In this document: positions 60,307-64,000 of the stretch, piece after piece
Position numbering within the stretch: the stretch's first letter is position 1
How the letters are laid out: each line of letters opens with the position of its first letter
Assembly (NCBI RefSeq): GCF_900217235.1
Contig: NZ_LT907975.1
Location: forward strand, 558,001 to 622,000
From: Pseudodesulfovibrio profundus
GTDB taxonomy: Bacteria > Desulfobacterota > Desulfovibrionia > Desulfovibrionales > Desulfovibrionaceae
DNA: 64,000 bases
Direction: 5' to 3'
Translations under genes and position numbers: made by a program
The notes under the pieces: generated by a model
What the model was told of the DNA's origin: nothing
Databases searched by the model: none
Seen by the model: only the letters and a program-made list of their open reading frames with translations

Positions 60307-61088
60307 GCATAATCTTCGGCCGCAAGCGCAGACGGCCCGACGAGCGGGATTACCTGCGCGAACTCTTCATCCGCATGCTGCTGCACAGCGAGGAACGCGG
60401 TCCGCACGCCTCCGGTCTGGCCTGGCTCAAGACCGACGGTAGCCACCGGATCTTCAAACGGCCGATGCGGGCGCACGAGCTGGTCTACGAAAAACCGTTC
60501 CAGGAGCTGCTCGGACAGGTCGACAACGAGACCACCGTTCTCATGGGGCATACCCGCTGGCGCACCCGGGGCAACGAGCTCAACAACCGCAACAACCATC
60601 CCATCCGGGCCGGGATCGTCATCGGCACCCACAATGGCACCATCTACAACGCCGATTATCTGTTCCGCCGCCTCGGGCTGCCGCGCTACGCCGAGGTGGA
60701 CAGCGAGCTGATCTTCCGCCTGGCCGACCGTTTCGCACTCGAAGGCCCCATCGACCAGGAGGGGCTAAAGAAGGCGCTTGCCCTCTGTCGCGGTCAGATG
60801 AGCGCCGTGCTGGCCTCGCGGCTCGACCCCGGCACCATCACCGTGCTCAAGGGCAACAAGCCGCTCTGCCTGCTCATCCACCGCCAGCACCGGGTGGTGC
60901 TTTACGCCTCGGAGGCCGCCTTCATCGACTTTGCCGTGGACAACGAGAAGGGCTGGCGCGAGCTGGAAGTGCCGCCCATGACCATGCTCACCATCCGCCA
61001 CGAGGATGTGCGGGCCATCGAAAACAGCGAATTCCGCTTCATACCCCAGGAGCGCAAAGGGACACTGCCCGAAGGAGTGAATGCATGA
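60291..61088 (+). CDS. Class-II glutamine amidotransferase
   Basis: 265 residues, starting MCGQVGIIF so that Cys2 becomes the N-terminal nucleophile of the Ntn-hydrolase fold. RGPHASGLAW (about 36-45), GHTRWRTRG (about 86-94) and GTHNGTIYN (about 112-120) complete the glutamine pocket. It would free ammonia from glutamine and hand it to the amidoligase system. It overlaps both neighbouring genes. Confidence 0.85.
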   Translation: MCGQVGIIFGRKRRRPDERDYLRELFIRMLLHSEERGPHASGLAWLKTDGSHRIFKRPMRAHELVYEKPFQELLGQVDNETTVLMGHTRWRTRGNELNNRNNHPIRAGIVIGTHNGTIYNADYLFRRLGLPRYAEVDSELIFRLADRFALEGPIDQEGLKKALALCRGQMSAVLASRLDPGTITVLKGNKPLCLLIHRQHRVVLYASEAAFIDFAVDNEKGWRELEVPPMTMLTIRHEDVRAIENSEFRFIPQERKGTLPEGVNA

Positions 61089-61609
61089 ACATTGGAGACA
61101 CCGCGAAGCTGAACACAAACCCGGAAGACGCTCCCGAGACCATCCTCCGGCTGTTCGTCTACGGTACCCTGAAACGGGGCTACTGGAACCATCAACGCTT
61201 CTGCGCCCAGGCCCGCAGCATCGAACCGGCCGTTGTCTGGGGCAGGCTCTACCATCTCAACGCCGGGTTCCCGGCCCTGGAAGTGCCGGAAGGGCTGATC
61301 CTGGCCCGAGGCACCGCCGACCCACTGGCCGATGCTCGCAAGCAACAGGGAATCGGCGCGCCACGCTTTGGACGCCCGACCGGCGACTGGGATCTGATCC
61401 ATGGGGAGCTGATGACCTTCACCGACCCGCAGCGTGATCTGCCGCCCATCGACCGGCTGGAAGGTTTCCGGCCCGGCGGGCATAGCATGTACCAGCGGGT
61501 GATGGTGGCGGTGCTTTGCAAGCGCACCTCGATTCCAGCCTGGACCTACCGGATGCCCCGTGTTGAAACCGGCACTCGGCTTGACTCCGGCGTCTGGCAT
61601 CGAGCGTGA
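61085..61609 (+). CDS. Gamma-glutamylcyclotransferase-like protein
   Basis: 174 residues. RLFVYGTLKRGYWNH (about 22-36) is the GGCT/AIG2 active-site loop, and HGELMTF (about 104-110) probably holds the catalytic Glu. Family members cleave gamma-glutamyl amides by cyclisation, so this enzyme could remove or edit what the amidoligase adds. Start overlaps the amidotransferase stop (ATGA). Confidence 0.8.
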   Translation: MNIGDTAKLNTNPEDAPETILRLFVYGTLKRGYWNHQRFCAQARSIEPAVVWGRLYHLNAGFPALEVPEGLILARGTADPLADARKQQGIGAPRFGRPTGDWDLIHGELMTFTDPQRDLPPIDRLEGFRPGGHSMYQRVMVAVLCKRTSIPAWTYRMPRVETGTRLDSGVWHRA

Positions 61610-61643
61610 TAGAAAATAATCGGCTCAAATCGGTAAAGATCGT

Positions 61644-61673
61644 TTGACATAGCACATAGTGCCTTTGTATATT
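61644..61673 (+). promoter_or_regulatory. Sigma-70-type promoter with operator-like dyad for the type I R-M operon
   Basis: TTGACA (61644-61649), 18 bp, TATATT (61668-61673). The spacer holds GCAC-ATA-GTGC (61652-61662), a dyad that a repressor could bind; the HTH protein encoded next is the obvious candidate. A GGGAGAG/CTCTCCC stem lies in the leader. Confidence 0.75.
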
Positions 61674-61769
61674 GATGAAGTTTTTTAACTTGGGAGAGGT
61701 GCGCCCAGTCTCTCCCGTTTCGCCTCTGGCGGACGTGGCAAACAAACAAAGCGCCCGTGGAGCAAGAGA

Positions 61770-61985
61770 ATGAACGAGATGGAAGACCGCTGGTTATCAA
61801 TAATCGAGATTTGCAAGTACCTCGGGGTCAGCAATGACACCGTTTACAAGTGGATCGACAAGCATGGTATGCCCGCCCACCGCATGGGTCGTCTTTGGAA
61901 GTTCAAGAAAGATGAAGTGGACGCGTGGGTCAAGGCTGGCGGCGCGGCCGAGCCTGCGGAAACCGACAAGAAGCGTAAGGAGTAA
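61770..61985 (+). CDS. Excisionase-type helix-turn-helix protein
   Basis: 71 residues. WLSIIEICKYLGVSNDTVYK, then GRLWKFKKDEVDAWV, is the classic MerR/excisionase-like winged helix (HTH_17). It lies nine bases before hsdM; small HTH genes of this kind often precede type I methylase genes and tune their timing so that methylation is in place before cutting begins. Confidence 0.8.
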   Translation: MNEMEDRWLSIIEICKYLGVSNDTVYKWIDKHGMPAHRMGRLWKFKKDEVDAWVKAGGAAEPAETDKKRKE

Positions 61986-61994
61986 TAACGGGCT

Positions 61995-64000
61995 ATGAAC
62001 CATGTGATCCACAACAGCATCGTGAATTTTATCTGGGGTATCGCTGACGATGTGCTGCGCGATGTTTATGTGCGCGGCAAGTACCGTGACGTGATCCTGC
62101 CGATGACGGTCATCCGCCGTCTCGACGCGCTCTTGGAGCCGAGCAAGGAAAAGGTGCTCGGCATGAAGAAACAGCTTGACGGGGCCGGAATCGCCAACCA
62201 GCACGCCGCGCTCTGCCAGACCGCAGGCGAGGCCTTTTACAACGTCTCGCCCTTTACCCTGCGTGACCTGAAGAACCGCGCCAAGCAACAACAGCTCAAG
62301 GCCGATTTCGAAGCTTATCTGGACGGCTTTTCACCCAACGTCCAGGAGATCCTCGACAAGTTCAAGTTCCACAACCAGATACCTACGTTGATCGAGGCCG
62401 ACATCCTCGGCCACCTGATCGAGAAGTTTCTCGACGGCCGCGTCAATCTCAGCCCCAAGCCGGTGCAGGACGTGGACGGAAACGAACTTCTCCCGGCGCT
62501 CGACAACCACTCCATGGGCACCATCTTCGAGGAGCTGATCCGCCGCTTCAACGAGGAGAACAACGAAGAGGCCGGAGAGCACTTCACGCCCCGCGACGTG
62601 GTCAAGCTCATGGCCGATCTGATCTTCCTGCCGGTGGCCGACGATATCGAGTCGGGCACCTACCTTGTCTATGACGGAGCCTGCGGCACCGGCGGAATGC
62701 TGACAGTTGCTGAAGAGCGCTTGGCTGAATTGGCCGAAAGCCACGGCAAGGACGTCTCCATTCACCTGTTCGGCCAGGAGGTGCAGCCGGAAACCTACGC
62801 CATCTCCAAGGCCGACCTGCTCCTCAAAGGCGAAGGGGCCGAAGCGGAGAACATGAAGTACGGTTCCACGCTCTCCAGCGATGCCTTCCCGTCGCAGGAA
62901 TTCGATTTCATGCTCTCTAATCCGCCTTACGGCAAAAGCTGGAAAACCGACCTGGAGCGATTGGGTGGCAAGGGTGATATCAAGGACCCGCGCTTTGTCA
63001 CCCAGCACGGTGGCGACCCGGAATACAAGATGATCACCCGCTCCTCGGACGGGCAGCTCATGTTCCTGGTCAACAAGCTCTCCAAGATGAAGCACACCAC
63101 CCGCCTCGGCAGCCGCATCGCCGAGGTCCACAACGGCTCGTCGCTCTTTACCGGCGACGCTGGTCAGGGCGAGAGCAACATCCGCCGCTGGATCATCGAG
63201 AACGACTGGCTGGAGGCCATCATCGCCCTGCCGGAGAACATGTTCTACAACACCGGCATCGCCACCTACATCTGGGTCCTGACCAACCGCAAGTCTGATA
63301 CGCGCCGAGGCAAGGTCCAGCTCATCGACGCCACCGAATGGTACGTGCCGCTGCGCCGCAACCTCGGCAAGAAGAATTGCGAGTTCTCCGAGGAACACAT
63401 CCGCGCCATTTGCGACCTGGTGGTGAATCCGGTCGAAACCGAGAAATCCAAGATCTTCCCCAACGAGGCATTTGGCTATTGGAAGGTGACGGTGGATCGT
63501 CCGCTGCGTCTTGCCGTTGATCTGAGCCCGGCACGGCTGGGTCGGTTCGAGCGGGCCTGCGCCAAGGCCAAGGAAGAGCCGCTGGCCAACCTGGCCCGCC
63601 GCGTGGCCAAGACGCTTGGAGCCGGTCCGCACCTGGACTTCAACGCCTTCATGGACGCCTGTGAGATCGATGCCGACAAACACGGCGTCAAGCTCACCGC
63701 CAAGCGCAAGAAGCTGCTGCAGAGCGACCTCTGCGACACCAGCGAGGACGCCGCGCCGGTGCTGAAGAAGGTCCACAAGCCGGGCAAGACCACGCCCGAT
63801 TCCATTCACGGCCTGTTCGAGGCCGAGGTAAACGGCAAGACCTGTGTGGTCGAATACGAGCCGGATACCGCCCTGCGCGACAGCGAGCAGGTGCCGCTGC
63901 TGGAGGAAGGCGGCATCGAGGCATTCTTCCGGCGCGAGGTGCTGCCCTACACCCCGGATGCCTGGATCGACCCGGGCAAGACACTGGTGGGCTACGAAAT
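61995..64000 (+). CDS. hsdM: Type I restriction-modification methyltransferase subunit, 3'-truncated by window
   Basis: At least 668 residues; the frame is still open at the window end. An N-terminal HsdM-type helical domain (HNSIVNFIWGIADDVL) leads to the N6-adenine methylase core: EHFTPRDVVKLM, DGACGTGGML motif I (about 226) and SNPPYGKSW motif IV (about 309). It would partner HsdS and HsdR, not seen here. AAGGAG lies 12 bases before the ATG. It may be host genome or phage-borne; the promoter upstream is of the host type. Confidence 0.85.
   Translation, partial: MNHVIHNSIVNFIWGIADDVLRDVYVRGKYRDVILPMTVIRRLDALLEPSKEKVLGMKKQLDGAGIANQHAALCQTAGEAFYNVSPFTLRDLKNRAKQQQLKADFEAYLDGFSPNVQEILDKFKFHNQIPTLIEADILGHLIEKFLDGRVNLSPKPVQDVDGNELLPALDNHSMGTIFEELIRRFNEENNEEAGEHFTPRDVVKLMADLIFLPVADDIESGTYLVYDGACGTGGMLTVAEERLAELAESHGKDVSIHLFGQEVQPETYAISKADLLLKGEGAEAENMKYGSTLSSDAFPSQEFDFMLSNPPYGKSWKTDLERLGGKGDIKDPRFVTQHGGDPEYKMITRSSDGQLMFLVNKLSKMKHTTRLGSRIAEVHNGSSLFTGDAGQGESNIRRWIIENDWLEAIIALPENMFYNTGIATYIWVLTNRKSDTRRGKVQLIDATEWYVPLRRNLGKKNCEFSEEHIRAICDLVVNPVETEKSKIFPNEAFGYWKVTVDRPLRLAVDLSPARLGRFERACAKAKEEPLANLARRVAKTLGAGPHLDFNAFMDACEIDADKHGVKLTAKRKKLLQSDLCDTSEDAAPVLKKVHKPGKTTPDSIHGLFEAEVNGKTCVVEYEPDTALRDSEQVPLLEEGGIEAFFRREVLPYTPDAWIDPGKTLVGYE

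Noticed and set aside
1-64000. tRNA or rRNA genes
   Set aside because: No cloverleaf with a GTTCGA-type T-loop and paired acceptor stem was found while reading either strand; a dedicated scan could still find a degenerate one.

Overview
The window reads as most of the genome of a contractile-tailed (myovirus-type) temperate phage, or a phage-plasmid, of a GC-rich Gram-negative host. A proteobacterium or Desulfobacterota-type host is my guess from base composition, sigma-70-like promoters and gene content; nothing here names the species. Nearly all phage genes lie on the plus strand, packed with ATGA or TGATG overlaps.

Layout. 224-9516 is a regulation and replication block: a sigma-like factor, a RecB/Cas4-like nuclease, a Sak4-like ATPase, a DUF669 protein with an SSB-like tail, an ERCC4 nuclease, a RecD2-like helicase and a primase/helicase. 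9538-11609 is a self-contained RloA/RloB (AbiL-like) defence cassette with its own promoter and terminator. 11609-12226 holds 14 exact copies of CCACCGCA/TGCGGTGG around an AT-rich stretch, a candidate iteron origin. 12132-13776 carries two small regulators or unknowns and a small-terminase-like gene. 13764-16013 holds direct repeats, a 45-bp repeat array and a leftward tyrosine recombinase cluster. 16014-25149 holds two small proteins, the large terminase, the portal and a 1529-residue MuF-type head protein with extra effector-like domains. 25142-29200 is an inserted leftward cargo (MgtA-type Mg2+ ATPase, EIIA-like protein, leader ORFs) flanked by a 38-bp direct repeat. 29318-34621 is the head block, including a methylase-protease-scaffold fusion with apparent internal starts. 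34681-58564 is the contractile tail, baseplate and fibre block, with a -1 frameshift tail chaperone. 58814-61609 is an amidoligase / DUF5049-like / class-II amidotransferase / gamma-glutamylcyclotransferase operon. 61644-64000 starts a type I restriction-modification operon (HTH regulator, then hsdM running off the window).

The most striking unexplained feature is a bipartite element, (T/A/G)CCG(A/T)C(A/G)N - exactly 15 bp - GGTAAGTAA(C/G), found nine times on the plus strand. Eight copies lie at operon boundaries and most are followed at once by an unrelated hairpin. The invariant spacing suggests a family of phage promoters, perhaps read by the sigma-like factor encoded at 224-808. If so, one phage factor would coordinate replication, head, tail and baseplate operons.

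The tyrosine recombinase lies between the two terminase genes rather than at an end. With the iteron cluster nearby, this fits an extrachromosomal phage-plasmid, or a circularly permuted phage genome, better than a simple integrated prophage; this is inference. All protein assignments come from reading motifs and gene order, with no database search.
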